From Thiobacillus sp. 63-78 (GTDB lineage: Bacteria; Pseudomonadota; Gammaproteobacteria; Burkholderiales; Thiobacillaceae), in NCBI GenBank assembly GCA_001899765.1, contig MKWM01000018.1, positions 124,001 through 188,000 on the forward strand: a stretch of DNA of 64,000 bases, read 5' to 3'. Below are positions 52,114-60,747 of this stretch, in pieces. Every line of letters starts with the position of its first letter. The first letter of the stretch is position 1. A program made the position numbers and the translations under genes. The notes below the pieces were generated by a model that was given only the letters and a program-made list of their open reading frames with translations, had not been told where the DNA came from and made no database searches.

Positions 52114-54840
52114 TCACACCCCGCGCACCACCCCGGTGCCGAATGGCGCCCCGCGCACCGAAACCGCCGCCCGCTCGCCGGCCAGCAGCCGTTTCAGTTC
52201 GGGCACGCACGAACCGCATTCGGTGCCGCATTGCAGACGTGTCTGCAGCGCGGCGAGACCGGCGCCTGCCGCGATCGCCGCGACGATGTCGGGCTCCGCC
52301 ACATTCAGGCAGTTGCAGACGATGCGGCCGCGTCCGGCGCCACCCGTCGGCGGCCGCGTCACCGGGGCCAGCATCCAGGCGCGCAGCGGGGCCGCGTCCT
52401 CGCCGTCGACGACGGCATCACGCAGCCAGTCGAACGCGGCGGTCTCGCCGGTGAGCCGCGCGGCGACGACCCTGCCCGCCGTGATCCGGACATGCTTGGA
52501 AATGCTGCGCGGGCTGTCCCGGTAACACATCACCGCGAGAGGATCGTCCAGTCCCAGCGCGGCGTCGAGCGCCGCCAGCAGGGCTTCCGGCAGCGGCTGC
52601 GTGTGCGCCAGGCGCAGCGTCAGCACGTCGCGGTTGCGCCCCGCCAGCCCGGCGGCGGCGTATTCGCAGGCACGCAGCAGCGGTTGCACCGCGTCGAGCA
52701 GGCTCGCTCCGTCACCCGTCGCCAGCGCAGCCATGCGCCAGGGCAGCTCGGCCCGGCTCACCTGCACCGCGGCATGCTTGAGTTCGGGCTGCTTCGAGAC
52801 CGCGTCGAACAGCGGCAGGGTGAGCGCGTTGACGCCCAACCCGCCCATGAAGCGCGCGCCCCAGTGCATCGGCAGGAAGCACTGTCCGGGGCGCACGCTG
52901 GCGCTGGCCTCGACCGCGACCACCACTTCGCCGCGCCGGCTTTTCACGCGCACCAGGTCGCCCGCCTGCAGCCGCCGCAATTCGAGATCACGTGGGTTCA
53001 TCGCCAGCAGCGGCTGGTCGGCATGGGCGAACAGCCGCGCCACGCGGCCGCTGCGGCTCATCGCGTGCCACTGATCACGCAGACGGCCGGTATTGAGGTG
53101 CAGCGGATAGCGCGCGTCGATCGGCTCGGCCACCGGTTTGTACGGCACGGCGTGGAAACGCGCGCGGCCGTTCGCGGCCGGATAGATCCCGTCGGCGTAC
53201 AGGCGGGCGCGGCCCGCCGCCGCGCCCGCGGGAAACGGCCATTGCTGCGGGCCGGCATCGAGCAGCGCATACGACAGGCCGCCGATATCGAGGTCGCGTC
53301 CGCGCGTGGTTTCACGGTGCTCGTTGAACACGTCCTCGGCGCGGGCGTAGGGAAACAGCCGCGCGCCGGTTTCCGGTTCGAGGCGCCGCGCAAAATCGCA
53401 CACGATCGCCCAGTCGGCGCGCGCCTCGCCGGGCGGCGGCACGGCGGCGCGCACGCGCGCGATACGGCGCTCGGAGTTGGTCATCGTGCCATCGGTCTCG
53501 CCCCAGGCGGCGGCCGGCAGCAGCACGTCGGCAAACGCTGCGGTTTCGGTGTCGGCAAACGCTTCCTGCAGCACCACGTATTCAGCCGCCTGCAGCGCTT
53601 CGTGCACCCGGTTCTGGTTGGGCAGCGACTGCGCCGGGTTGGTGCAGGCGATCCAGAGCGCCTTGATTTCGCCGCGCCCAAGCGCCTCGAACATTTCCAG
53701 CGCGGTTTTGCCCGGTGTGGACGGCACGTCCGCCACGCCCCACAGCCGTGCGACTTCGGCGCGGTGCCCGGGATTGCTCAGATCACGGTGCGCAGACAGC
53801 AGATTCGCCATCCCGCCCACCTCGCGCCCGCCCATCGCGTTGGGCTGGCCGGTGAGCGACAGCGGCGCCGCGCCGGGCTTGCCGATCTGTCCCGTAGCCA
53901 GGTGCAGGTTGATCAGCGCGGCGTTCTTGTCGACGCCGCAGCTGGATTGATTCAGGCCCTGGCAATACAGCGACAGCGTCGGCCCGGCGGCGAACCAGCG
54001 CGTCGCCTGCACGATGTCGCGTGCCGCCACGCCGCAGATCGACGCGGTCTTCTCCGGCGTGTAGTCGCGCACGGTTTCGCGCAATGCGCTCCAGCCCTCG
54101 GTGTGCGCGGCGATATGGTCGCGGTCGATCAGTTCCTCCCACAGCATGATGTTCAACATGGCGTGGAACAGTGCGACATCGGTGCCGGGCAGGATGGCGA
54201 GATGCAGATCGGCCTCGGCGGCGGTGTCGGTGCGGCGCGGATCGACCACGATCAGCCTGAGATCGGGCCTGGTATGGCGTGCCGCCTCGATGCGGCGGAA
54301 CAGGATCGGGTGCGCATACGCCGTGTTCGAGCCGGCGAGGAAAATCGTCCCGGCCGCCTCGATGTCGTCGTAACAGCCCGGCGGCGAATCGGCGCCGAGC
54401 GTCGCCTTGTAGCCGGCGACCGCGGACGACATGCACAGGCGCGAGTTGGTGTCGACGTTGTTGGTGCCGATCAGGCCCTTGGCGAGCTTGTTGAAGACGT
54501 AGTAGGCCTCGGTGGTGAGCTGGCCGGAAATATAGAAGGCGACGGCGTCGGGGCCGTGCTCGTGGATGACGCTGCGGAACTTGTTGGCGACATGATCGAG
54601 CGCCGCGTCCCAGTTCACCCTTTGGCGCGGTGAGTGCTTGTCGGCGCGCAATTCGGGATGCCGTGCGCGCCCCGACGCCTGCGCCGCCAGATGCAGCGTC
54701 GCGCCCTTGGTGCACAACTTGCCGCGGTTGGCCGGGTGCGCAGGGTCGCCGCGCACGCCGGTGATGGTTCCGGCCTCGGCCTCGATCAGCACCCCGCAGC
54801 CGGTGCCGCAATAACAGCAGACGGATGACACGACAGACAT
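52114..54840 (-). CDS. nasA: Assimilatory nitrate reductase catalytic subunit NasA
   Basis: A 908-residue molybdopterin-guanine-dinucleotide enzyme. The N-terminal [4Fe-4S] ligands are VCCYCGTGCGV and GKLCTKGATLH. The Mo-site region includes SRLCMSSAVAGYKATLGADS and LYCQGLNQSSCGVDKNAALI, and the MoCo C-terminal domain includes NTGRLRDQWHAMSRSGRVA. A BFD-like [2Fe-2S] domain ends the protein (IVCNCLNVAEPDIVAAI; CGTECGSC), as in NADH-linked NasA. It is 169 bp upstream of nirB and divergent from nothing nearby; the 169-bp gap contains no gene. Confidence 0.95.
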   Translation of the reverse strand: MSVVSSVCCYCGTGCGVLIEAEAGTITGVRGDPAHPANRGKLCTKGATLHLAAQASGRARHPELRADKHSPRQRVNWDAALDHVANKFRSVIHEHGPDAVAFYISGQLTTEAYYVFNKLAKGLIGTNNVDTNSRLCMSSAVAGYKATLGADSPPGCYDDIEAAGTIFLAGSNTAYAHPILFRRIEAARHTRPDLRLIVVDPRRTDTAAEADLHLAILPGTDVALFHAMLNIMLWEELIDRDHIAAHTEGWSALRETVRDYTPEKTASICGVAARDIVQATRWFAAGPTLSLYCQGLNQSSCGVDKNAALINLHLATGQIGKPGAAPLSLTGQPNAMGGREVGGMANLLSAHRDLSNPGHRAEVARLWGVADVPSTPGKTALEMFEALGRGEIKALWIACTNPAQSLPNQNRVHEALQAAEYVVLQEAFADTETAAFADVLLPAAAWGETDGTMTNSERRIARVRAAVPPPGEARADWAIVCDFARRLEPETGARLFPYARAEDVFNEHRETTRGRDLDIGGLSYALLDAGPQQWPFPAGAAAGRARLYADGIYPAANGRARFHAVPYKPVAEPIDARYPLHLNTGRLRDQWHAMSRSGRVARLFAHADQPLLAMNPRDLELRRLQAGDLVRVKSRRGEVVVAVEASASVRPGQCFLPMHWGARFMGGLGVNALTLPLFDAVSKQPELKHAAVQVSRAELPWRMAALATGDGASLLDAVQPLLRACEYAAAGLAGRNRDVLTLRLAHTQPLPEALLAALDAALGLDDPLAVMCYRDSPRSISKHVRITAGRVVAARLTGETAAFDWLRDAVVDGEDAAPLRAWMLAPVTRPPTGGAGRGRIVCNCLNVAEPDIVAAIAAGAGLAALQTRLQCGTECGSCVPELKRLLAGERAAVSVRGAPFGTGVVRGV

Positions 54841-55134
54841 GATGGCTCCTTGCCCTGTCCGTCAGCAGGCTCTGTGCCAGAAGCACACAGCGCAATGAAT
54901 ACAAGAGCTTGGCGGGATTCACGCAGGGACGCGGCCGGTGACACGCCCGAGCGCGGTGCATGGACGGAGTGGGGTGCCGCAAATTGGGGCGCCTTCCGCA
55001 GGCGCACGTGCGCCACGTTCAGTCCTGCCTGTCGCGCGACGCGCAGCATGAACCCCGCTCTTTGGCAGACGAAAAACCGGGGGAAGCCCAGTTTGCGGGA
55101 AGTAGAAATGAAAACACCCAACTGAGAACAGTTG

Positions 55135-55409
55135 ATGTCGCGCAGCGCGGTGTCAGGCGAGCACTTGGTGATGGCAGCCCACTTGCTGCTGGTGAGCTTG
55201 CCCTCGAAGCTATCGAGCAGGTGGTTCAGCAGTTTCACCTGCCGCTCGTTCAGCGGTGTGCCTGCCCAGCGTTGCCAGAAGCGCGCTTTGACCAGCACGG
55301 TATCCAGTGTGGTCTGCGCGCTGTTGATGGCGCGCCTGAGCGTGCCAAGGAACCATGACAGCCAGTAGTCAACTGATCGCGCTGGTGTGAGCGCCGCCGT
55401 TTGTGCCAC
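55135..55409 (-). pseudogene. Remnant of a Fic-family protein (C-terminal wHTH part)
   Basis: The frame from 55409 reads YWLSWFLGTLRRAINSAQTT, then FEGKLTSSKWAAITKCSPDT and ALRDI. This closely matches the C-terminal helices and winged helix of Fic/DOC-type AMP-transferases. Homology stops at RDI near 55135 and the frame runs on with unrelated residues. The catalytic HPFxxGNGR half is entirely missing. It is a decayed piece in the 640-bp stretch between nasA and yggL, which otherwise shows no gene. Confidence 0.75.
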
Positions 55410-55479
55410 AACCGTTTGTTATCGGCTTCCGAGTGTGCCGTAGTGTGACCAAAAATCGGGGTTTTTCGATAGCTTCTGC

Positions 55480-55860
55480 TCATGGCGCATCATCCCAGCC
55501 GTACCAGCCATCGACAAGCTCCCCGACCGCTGCGTCAGCCACCTCAAGCCGCTGCCGCACCCAATCCAGCACGGCCTGGCGATCCTCCTCGGTGGGCGAT
55601 CACCGCTTCAATGTAGAAACGATGCCATCCGTTGCCAGCAGCGGCAAAGAACCGCCAAGACCACCCACGACGAGGCGGCGGGACTCAATCAGTTCAATGA
55701 AATCATCGAGGAAGATGCCGAGCCTTGTCTCCTCCATCGGCTGATGGAACCGGATGCGAACCTCGAATACCAATTCCTGAAACCCGCCCACGCGTAGCTT
55801 CTTGTGCTGGCGGCGGTTCATGCGGGCCAATTTTCGGACGGAGGGTAGTTGTTGGAACAT
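55480..55860 (-). pseudogene. yggL: YggL-like (DUF469) gene interrupted by an in-frame TGA
   Basis: From ATG 55860 (or 55821) the frame encodes MNRRQHKKLRVGGFQELVFE, then FLDDFIELIESRRLVVGGLG, matching the YggL 50S-ribosome-binding family. A TGA at 55602-55600 stops it after GIVSTLKR. The same frame then continues for 39 codons (SPTEEDRQAVLDWVRQRLEV, then GELVDGWYGWDD) that align to the YggL C terminus, up to TGA 55482-55480. A single substitution (e.g. GGA to TGA) explains it. The start overlaps the SLOG gene stop. Confidence 0.8.
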
Positions 55861-56825
55861 CAGTCTGTCCTTGTATATGCCGTGTCTGATGGCGGCTCGA
55901 TACCTGTCGGCAAGCGGCGAAGAGCGGCATCGACGGCTTGCAGCAATTCCTCTGTCAGCCGGTGAATACTCGGTCGCTTGCTCTCGCGCGGGCCTGCAAC
56001 GTTCAGCGTCTTGATGGCGTGCTCGCGCAGCCACGCAAGTACGCTGGCTGAGGTATCCACCGTGCCCCAGGTGTCGAGTTGCACGACCAGGTATGGTTTC
56101 CCCATCTGCTCTGCAAAGGTTCGGGTCGCCAGCGTCCCGTCGTCCAGTTCACCGAGATTGACGATCAGCGTGCCGTCGCTGTCCTCCACGTTGCGGCGCG
56201 TGCGCTGGCGGTAACCGCCATCGGCCAGTTCGTTGAGTTGGTATTTCAGCGGGGTGCGGCCATCCTCGGCTTCGCGCCCATGCGGTGCCCAGCCGCCGTG
56301 CAGATAGCCATTCTGGATGGCGAAATCCAGCGCGCCACGATCAGCCCCCGTCTGTCCACCGGAGACAATGCGTTCACAAAAGCGAAGCGGTTCGGGGAGC
56401 GGACTGCGGAACGGCGGCAGCGGCTGCAGAGTGCCATCGGCGAGGATTTCCCTGCGTTCGTCGATGCGGTGATTCGGGTCTTCACAAGGCTTGTCGTACA
56501 CCACGCGATACGCCGCACCGACTTCCTCCTTCAGCCAGCGGGACAATTGCAGCCCGCGTGCGTGGAAGGCGGGCCAACTCCAATCGTTGGCGTTGAAGTT
56601 GTCGGAGTAGAACGCCGTGCGGTCGAACTCGATGGCCCAGTTGGCGAATTTGCGCCAAAGCCCTTCGGACACCGGGAAGGAATCATCCCAAAACGAGCCG
56701 TTGCACAGGTTCGGCCCGACGCCGCCCTGGTCAGGGTGGTCGACCAACCACAAGAACGGCGCATTGCCATAGTCCACCATCACGGTGAGGACTGGAACGA
56801 ACGGTGTGTTGCCGGCATTACTCAT
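55860..56825 (-). CDS. SLOG-superfamily 'putative molybdenum carrier' domain protein
   Basis: A 321-residue protein. Residues 1-150 are an unrecognised N-terminal domain (MVDYGNAPFLWLVDHPDQGG). From about residue 158, RIVSGGQTGADRGALDFAI, HGGWAPHGREAEDGRTPL and TLIVNLGELDDGTLATRTFA match the Rossmann-like Mo-carrier/YpsA clade of the SLOG fold, which binds nucleotides or derivatives. SLOG proteins are recurrent sensors in bacterial conflict systems (established knowledge). ATG 56825 has GAGGGGG upstream. No molybdenum genes are near, so a conflict role is more likely (inference). Confidence 0.75.
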   Translation of the reverse strand: MSNAGNTPFVPVLTVMVDYGNAPFLWLVDHPDQGGVGPNLCNGSFWDDSFPVSEGLWRKFANWAIEFDRTAFYSDNFNANDWSWPAFHARGLQLSRWLKEEVGAAYRVVYDKPCEDPNHRIDERREILADGTLQPLPPFRSPLPEPLRFCERIVSGGQTGADRGALDFAIQNGYLHGGWAPHGREAEDGRTPLKYQLNELADGGYRQRTRRNVEDSDGTLIVNLGELDDGTLATRTFAEQMGKPYLVVQLDTWGTVDTSASVLAWLREHAIKTLNVAGPRESKRPSIHRLTEELLQAVDAALRRLPTGIEPPSDTAYTRTD

Positions 56826-56838
56826 GATGCAGTCCCCC

Positions 56839-57708
56839 TCAATCGTCCTTGCCCCACGCACTTCCTATCCACAGCCCAATGGCCAGCGGCACCAACCAGT
56901 TACCCGTGTTCTGGTTGGGGGGCGATGGGGAGATATCGTTGTAGCTGATGACAATAGGTGGCGCGACGTAGGGCTGGTTGTGGCGGATGCGCCACCAGGC
57001 CTCCGCCAGGATGCTGGCGCAGGCAAATGGCAGCAGCACCAAGAGCAGCAATATGGCCGGAACGATCATGATGCAGGACACGCCCCACACGATAGTCAGC
57101 AGGCACGCGACGATGAAACTCACAACCAGCCGGGTCAGCCAGTCCTCCGCCGAGGGCACGAAAGCAAACAGGCAAGCCCACCCGATGAGGAACAGCACAC
57201 CGCCCCAAAGTATCAGGTGATTCTCCATCCGCTCCGAGAAAAATACGCCGAACGGCATGCCCAGCGCCTTTTCCCACGAGGCGCGCTTGCGTTCCTCCTG
57301 CCTGCATGTTTCCTGCCGCCACCATGTCCGGAGCGAATCCTTGAAGGGCCTGCGCGGCACGCGCGACACCGGGCTGGTGCCAGTCTTCGTTCCGGCCGTC
57401 GCCGTCGGCACGGCAGGTTCAGCCTTGGCACCTTGCGACGCCTTCTGGCTTGGGCGGCGCAGCTCCCCGAGATACGTGCCAAGCATCAACGCGCCGAGCA
57501 CTCCAACTGCTATCGACGCGCCGTCGCCCCTGTCCGGCATCAACAAGGCACCACCCAGGCAGAACGCGCCGAAGGCCGCACCGCTGCCCGCCAGTGCACC
57601 AACCAGGTGAGCGATGAAGCGGTTGTTCCCGCGCGCTGTTCGGCGCGTGGCGATGACGCGCCAAGCCCATGCCCACGCGGCGAGCATGCAAATCAGCATC
57701 GGCAGCAC
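56839..57708 (-). CDS. Multi-pass membrane protein of the divergent cluster, unknown family
   Basis: A 289-residue protein with hydrophobic helices near residues 2-17, 33-57 (LVGALAGSGAAFGAFCLGGA), 66-82, 163-185 (HLILWGGVLFLIGWACLFAF) and 190-232. A charged, alanine/proline-rich loop (residues 84-160) lies between the two helix groups. The start is GTG 57708 or ATG 57699; neither has a strong ribosome site. It lies 14 bp after the 415-residue gene and 13 bp before the SLOG gene. A pore-forming or membrane-anchoring effector is possible (inference). Confidence 0.75.
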   Translation of the reverse strand: MLPMLICMLAAWAWAWRVIATRRTARGNNRFIAHLVGALAGSGAAFGAFCLGGALLMPDRGDGASIAVGVLGALMLGTYLGELRRPSQKASQGAKAEPAVPTATAGTKTGTSPVSRVPRRPFKDSLRTWWRQETCRQEERKRASWEKALGMPFGVFFSERMENHLILWGGVLFLIGWACLFAFVPSAEDWLTRLVVSFIVACLLTIVWGVSCIMIVPAILLLLVLLPFACASILAEAWWRIRHNQPYVAPPIVISYNDISPSPPNQNTGNWLVPLAIGLWIGSAWGKDD

Positions 57709-57722
57709 GGCGGCGTTCTGGT

Positions 57723-58970
57723 TCAGGGAGCCTCCGATACTTGGCTACTCGGTCCGTTTGCGCCATCGGCAGTGGCGAGCCACGGATGGTTCAGAACGGT
57801 GTCCTTTATGTGGAGATGGTCGTCTTCGATGTCGTCGGGGTCGCCTCGCAAATCCCAATGCTGTGGATCGAACGCCGCCGTGAAGAAGCGAATCAGCTCC
57901 GCCTTCAGGGCCGCCGCCAAGGTGGCACGCGCCACGACCCCCTCCAGCAATATCGTGCTCTCGTATTTGCGCGTGACGCGCAACAGCACGCGCTGCGGAT
58001 CATCGGTGCGCAGCACCGTCAGTACCGCCTCCTGACCTTCCTCGTCGATTTCCATCTCGACCGGCAGATCGCCTTCGTCGATCTCGCGCCCCCAAGCAAG
58101 CAGTTCGAGGAATGGGTCGAACACCTCGGACAGATGAATCGTGGCCGTGGCATCGTCGAGCGTCAGGTGCAGCTTCGCCCAGCCGTATTCCCCCATTTCC
58201 AACCGGATGCCGAGCTGGGCATCCGCCAGGCCGGGACGGAGCACGAACCACCTGGCGGGTTCCTCGGCGGGCCTGCCCAAGCCAGAACGCGCCCAACGCT
58301 CGGTGCTGTACGAGTGCAATGCCCCCGTATTGCCGCAGACGAAAAATGGCGTCAGCGCCGACCACGTGCCAAAGCGATCCGAGCCACGCAGGCCGTGGTA
58401 CCACTCCATCAATTCGCCATAGCTGCGCCAGTCAAAGCGCGACGAGCCGGTGATACGAACGAGACCTGCCGGGTTGTCGAGAACTTCTGTGACGTAATCG
58501 AAGGACTCGTGCAGCCTGCGGAAAAGACCGGGGCCGGGCTGCAGCGCGAAGAAACCGTCGAGGCCTTCCTTGTCCTCGATCCTCAGATCGCCGCCGAATG
58601 CTTCATCCAGTTTGGCCTGCACTGCACGCCGCCTGTCCGACATCGAGGACTGATGGTTCTCGATCAAAGCCGGGATTTCCAGCAACGACGCGCGCGCCTT
58701 CTCGTCGCGGCACAGGCTCAAGGGCAGCAGCAAGCCCACGCGCGGCGCGACGCCGGGACGGTCGCCACCCGTGCGCGCGCCAACCGCGAACAGACCCTGG
58801 GTCGTTTGCGTTTCCCGCTCGCGCAAATCGTGTGCCGACGCGCCATATTGCGCGATATAGAGGCACGGCAGCAGTTCATCCAGGCGTCCAAGCAATTGCC
58901 CGCAGTTGCGCTTGATGTCGCGCGCCTGCGGATGCTTCGGTTGATCGCTCTTGCTCCAAGTCAAAGTCAT
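57723..58970 (-). CDS. Unrecognised 415-residue protein of the divergent cluster
   Basis: No family recognised. The protein begins MTLTWSKSDQPKHPQARDI and is soluble. The N-terminal third is mixed helix (LLGRLDELLPCLYIAQYGAS); the middle is aromatic-rich (DYVTEVLDNPAGLVRITG, WYHGLRGSDRFGTWSALTP); the C-terminal third is acidic (EIDEGDLPVEMEIDEEGQEA, DPDDIEDDHLHIKD). No nuclease, NTPase or TIR motif is apparent. ATG 58970 has a near-perfect GGAGG and overlaps the stop of an upstream 36-residue ORF. It is the first large gene divergent from the WYL regulator. Confidence 0.8.
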   Translation of the reverse strand: MTLTWSKSDQPKHPQARDIKRNCGQLLGRLDELLPCLYIAQYGASAHDLRERETQTTQGLFAVGARTGGDRPGVAPRVGLLLPLSLCRDEKARASLLEIPALIENHQSSMSDRRRAVQAKLDEAFGGDLRIEDKEGLDGFFALQPGPGLFRRLHESFDYVTEVLDNPAGLVRITGSSRFDWRSYGELMEWYHGLRGSDRFGTWSALTPFFVCGNTGALHSYSTERWARSGLGRPAEEPARWFVLRPGLADAQLGIRLEMGEYGWAKLHLTLDDATATIHLSEVFDPFLELLAWGREIDEGDLPVEMEIDEEGQEAVLTVLRTDDPQRVLLRVTRKYESTILLEGVVARATLAAALKAELIRFFTAAFDPQHWDLRGDPDDIEDDHLHIKDTVLNHPWLATADGANGPSSQVSEAP

Positions 58971-59077
58971 GGTTCACCTCCCTCGGCGCGGATGGCTTCA
59001 TCAACGCTCATCCAGCCTTGCTTGCATTGCAGCTTGACGACCGTGTTTTCGCCCATTCGTGCGGAAATATCGACCAT
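58967..59077 (-). CDS. Possible 36-residue leader or small protein
   Basis: From ATG 59077 (GTG 59083 also in frame) a short frame encodes MVDISARMGENTVVKLQCKQ followed by GWMSVDEAIRAEGGEP. Its TGA overlaps the ATG of the 415-residue gene (ATGA), and the GGAGG of that gene lies within it. This coupling is typical of real small genes, but the length alone does not prove coding. Confidence 0.5.
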   Translation of the reverse strand: MVDISARMGENTVVKLQCKQGWMSVDEAIRAEGGEP

Positions 59078-59141
59078 CGCCACGCCTTGTCGGGCGCCTG
59101 TCTGCCCGTCTGCGCAGAGACCAGAAATGCGTGCAGAATAT

Positions 59142-59173
59142 CATCACTTTGATGAGTTATGATGACGGGTCAT
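59142..59173. promoter_or_regulatory. Palindromes in the divergent promoter, candidate WYL-regulator sites
   Basis: CATCACTTTGATG (59142-59154) and ATGACGGGTCAT (59162-59173) are two short perfect inverted repeats about 20 bp apart, 60-95 bp before the WYL start and 65 bp before the small ORF. BrxR/CapW regulators bind such inverted repeats in their own promoters (established knowledge). Confidence 0.5.
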
Positions 59174-59235
59174 GAATAATCGAAACTCCATATTCGGACT
59201 GGCTATTGCCGGTCGCGGGGAAGGAGCCTGAATCC

Positions 59236-60135
59236 ATGCACCCACAACGTGTCGAAAGCCTGAGCCACGCCCAACGCGAGCGGCTGGCCTACGTCGACTT
59301 CCGGCTCTACTTCTTCGGTGAGATCGGTCGCCCCGACCTGATTGAGCGCTTCGGTGTGGCTCCGGCAGGTGCGACGCGCGACCTGGCGCTGTACCGCGAA
59401 ATCGTGCCGCAGAACATCACCTTTGACGGCAGCCACAAGATTTACCGCATCGGGCAGGCGTTCGTGCCGCTGTTCGAACACGCCCCGCAGCGCGTGCTGT
59501 CGGCGCTGGCGCTGGGCTTCGGCGATGGCGTGAACACGGGTGCGCATTCCCTGCTGCCGTGCGAGTCGCCCACGGCGCTGTCCAACCCCAGGATGGACGT
59601 GTTGGCCCCGGTCTGCCGGGCGATCCATGTCAAGCGGCCCGTCGCCATCCGCTACCACTCGATGAGCAGTGGTGAATCCGAGCGGGTCATCGTGCCCTTC
59701 GCGCTGGTGGACACCGGTCTGCGCTGGCATGTTCGGGCCTTTGATCGCAAGCGCGGAGAGTTCCGCGACTTCGTCGTCACCCGCATCGAAACGCCAATGC
59801 TGCTCGACGAGGAGCCGCAGGCCAACGAACGTCCGGACAACGACATCCAGTGGACGCGCATCGTCGAGCTGGACTTCGTGCCGCACCCGCGCCTTGAACG
59901 CCCCGAGATCATCAAGATGGACTACGGGATAACCGACGGCTCGATCCGGATGCGCGTTCGCGCTGCCGTCGCGGGCTACATGCTCCTGCGCTGGAGCGTG
60001 GACTGCTCACCCGACCATCGCCTCAAGGAAGAACAGTACCGCCTATGGCTCAGCGATCCGCTGGCGCTGTACGGCGTCGAGAACGCAAAGCTCGCGCCGG
60101 GATATCAAGCACCGAGCAGCCCCAAGAAACGATAG
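59236..60135 (+). CDS. WYL-domain transcriptional regulator (BrxR/CapW-like)
   Basis: A 299-residue regulator with the three-part layout of defence-island WYL repressors. The winged-helix N terminus is RLAYVDFRLYFFGEIGRPDL, the WYL domain spans about residues 120-215 (RPVAIRYHSMSSGESERVIV, LRWHVRAFDRKRGEFRDF), and the C-terminal WCX-like part includes AGYMLLRWSVDCSPDHRL. BrxR/CapW proteins repress BREX, CBASS and restriction loci until a ligand appears. ATG 59236 was chosen over TTG 59206. It stands between the unknown divergent cluster and hsdM. Confidence 0.88.
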   Translation: MHPQRVESLSHAQRERLAYVDFRLYFFGEIGRPDLIERFGVAPAGATRDLALYREIVPQNITFDGSHKIYRIGQAFVPLFEHAPQRVLSALALGFGDGVNTGAHSLLPCESPTALSNPRMDVLAPVCRAIHVKRPVAIRYHSMSSGESERVIVPFALVDTGLRWHVRAFDRKRGEFRDFVVTRIETPMLLDEEPQANERPDNDIQWTRIVELDFVPHPRLERPEIIKMDYGITDGSIRMRVRAAVAGYMLLRWSVDCSPDHRLKEEQYRLWLSDPLALYGVENAKLAPGYQAPSSPKKR

Positions 60136-60172
60136 GAAAGAACAAGAGCTATGGCCAAGACACTTGAAGCAC

Positions 60173-60747
60173 GGCGCGCTACGCATGGCGGCGGATCAGG
60201 CTTTCTACAACGTCTCGGAATTCACGCTGACCAAGCTCAAGGCCAGCGCAGCAGGACAGCGCCTGCGCGATGACTTCATTGCGTACCTGGACGACTTCTC
60301 GCCCAACGTGCAGGAAATCCTCACCAAGTTCAATTTCCGCAACCAGATTCAGAAGCTGGTGGATTCCCACGTCCTGGGCTACCTGATCGACGACTTCCTC
60401 GACCCCGAAGTCAACCTCGCGCCGTTGCCGGTGAAAGATGCCGATGGCCGCATCAAGCTGCCCGCGCTGGACAACCACGGCATGGGCACGGTATTCGAGG
60501 AGCTGATCCGCCGCTTCAACGAAGACAACAACGAAGAGGCGGGCGAGCACTTCACCCCGCGCGACGTGGTGCAGCTCATGGCCAAGCTGCTGTTCCTGCC
60601 CGTGGCCGAGCGCATCGAATCCAGCACCTATTCGCTCTACGACGGCTCCTGCGGCACCGGCGGCATGCTCACCGTGGCCGAGGAGGCGTTGCACGAACTG
60701 GCCGAGCAGCGTGGCAAGGAAGTGTCCGTCCACCTGTTCGGGCAGGA
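60173..60747 (+). pseudogene. hsdM: Truncated hsdM copy (codons ~77-268 of the type I methylase)
   Basis: The sequence aligns codon for codon with the intact hsdM at 63070, offset 3,125 bp, but lacks the first 76 codons. It ends after LFGQE near 60747, where unrelated sequence begins. An ATG at 60151 just upstream is out of frame with the hsdM reading, so no functional product is expected. The methylase N-terminal helical bundle and the DGSCGTGGM SAM motif are visible; the NPPF catalytic motif is missing. Confidence 0.88.
60377..60684 (+). repeat. 308-bp identical tract shared by the two hsdM copies
   Basis: Bases 60377-60684 and 63502-63809 appear identical on direct comparison, while flanking parts of the two copies carry several substitutions within tens of bases. 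The pattern suggests gene conversion or recent recombination between direct repeats. Confidence 0.8.

Noticed and set aside
51976..54633. 885-codon plus-strand open frame opposite nasA
   Set aside because: Antisense shadow in GC-rich DNA; the minus-strand nasA has complete family motifs and the plus frame is low-complexity with His/Arg/Gln runs.
55600..55602. TGA in yggL considered as a selenocysteine or readthrough codon
   Set aside because: YggL has no selenocysteine or cysteine at this position and no SECIS-like hairpin was evident; a nonsense mutation is simpler.
55860..56825. Literal molybdenum storage role for the 'molybdenum carrier' domain protein
   Set aside because: No molybdenum uptake or cofactor genes are in its operon; the nearby nasA is a separate unit. 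The name reflects an old domain label.
60151..60270. ATG-initiated frame MAKTLEARR before the broken hsdM
   Set aside because: Out of frame with the hsdM homology and ends quickly; likely a junction artefact.
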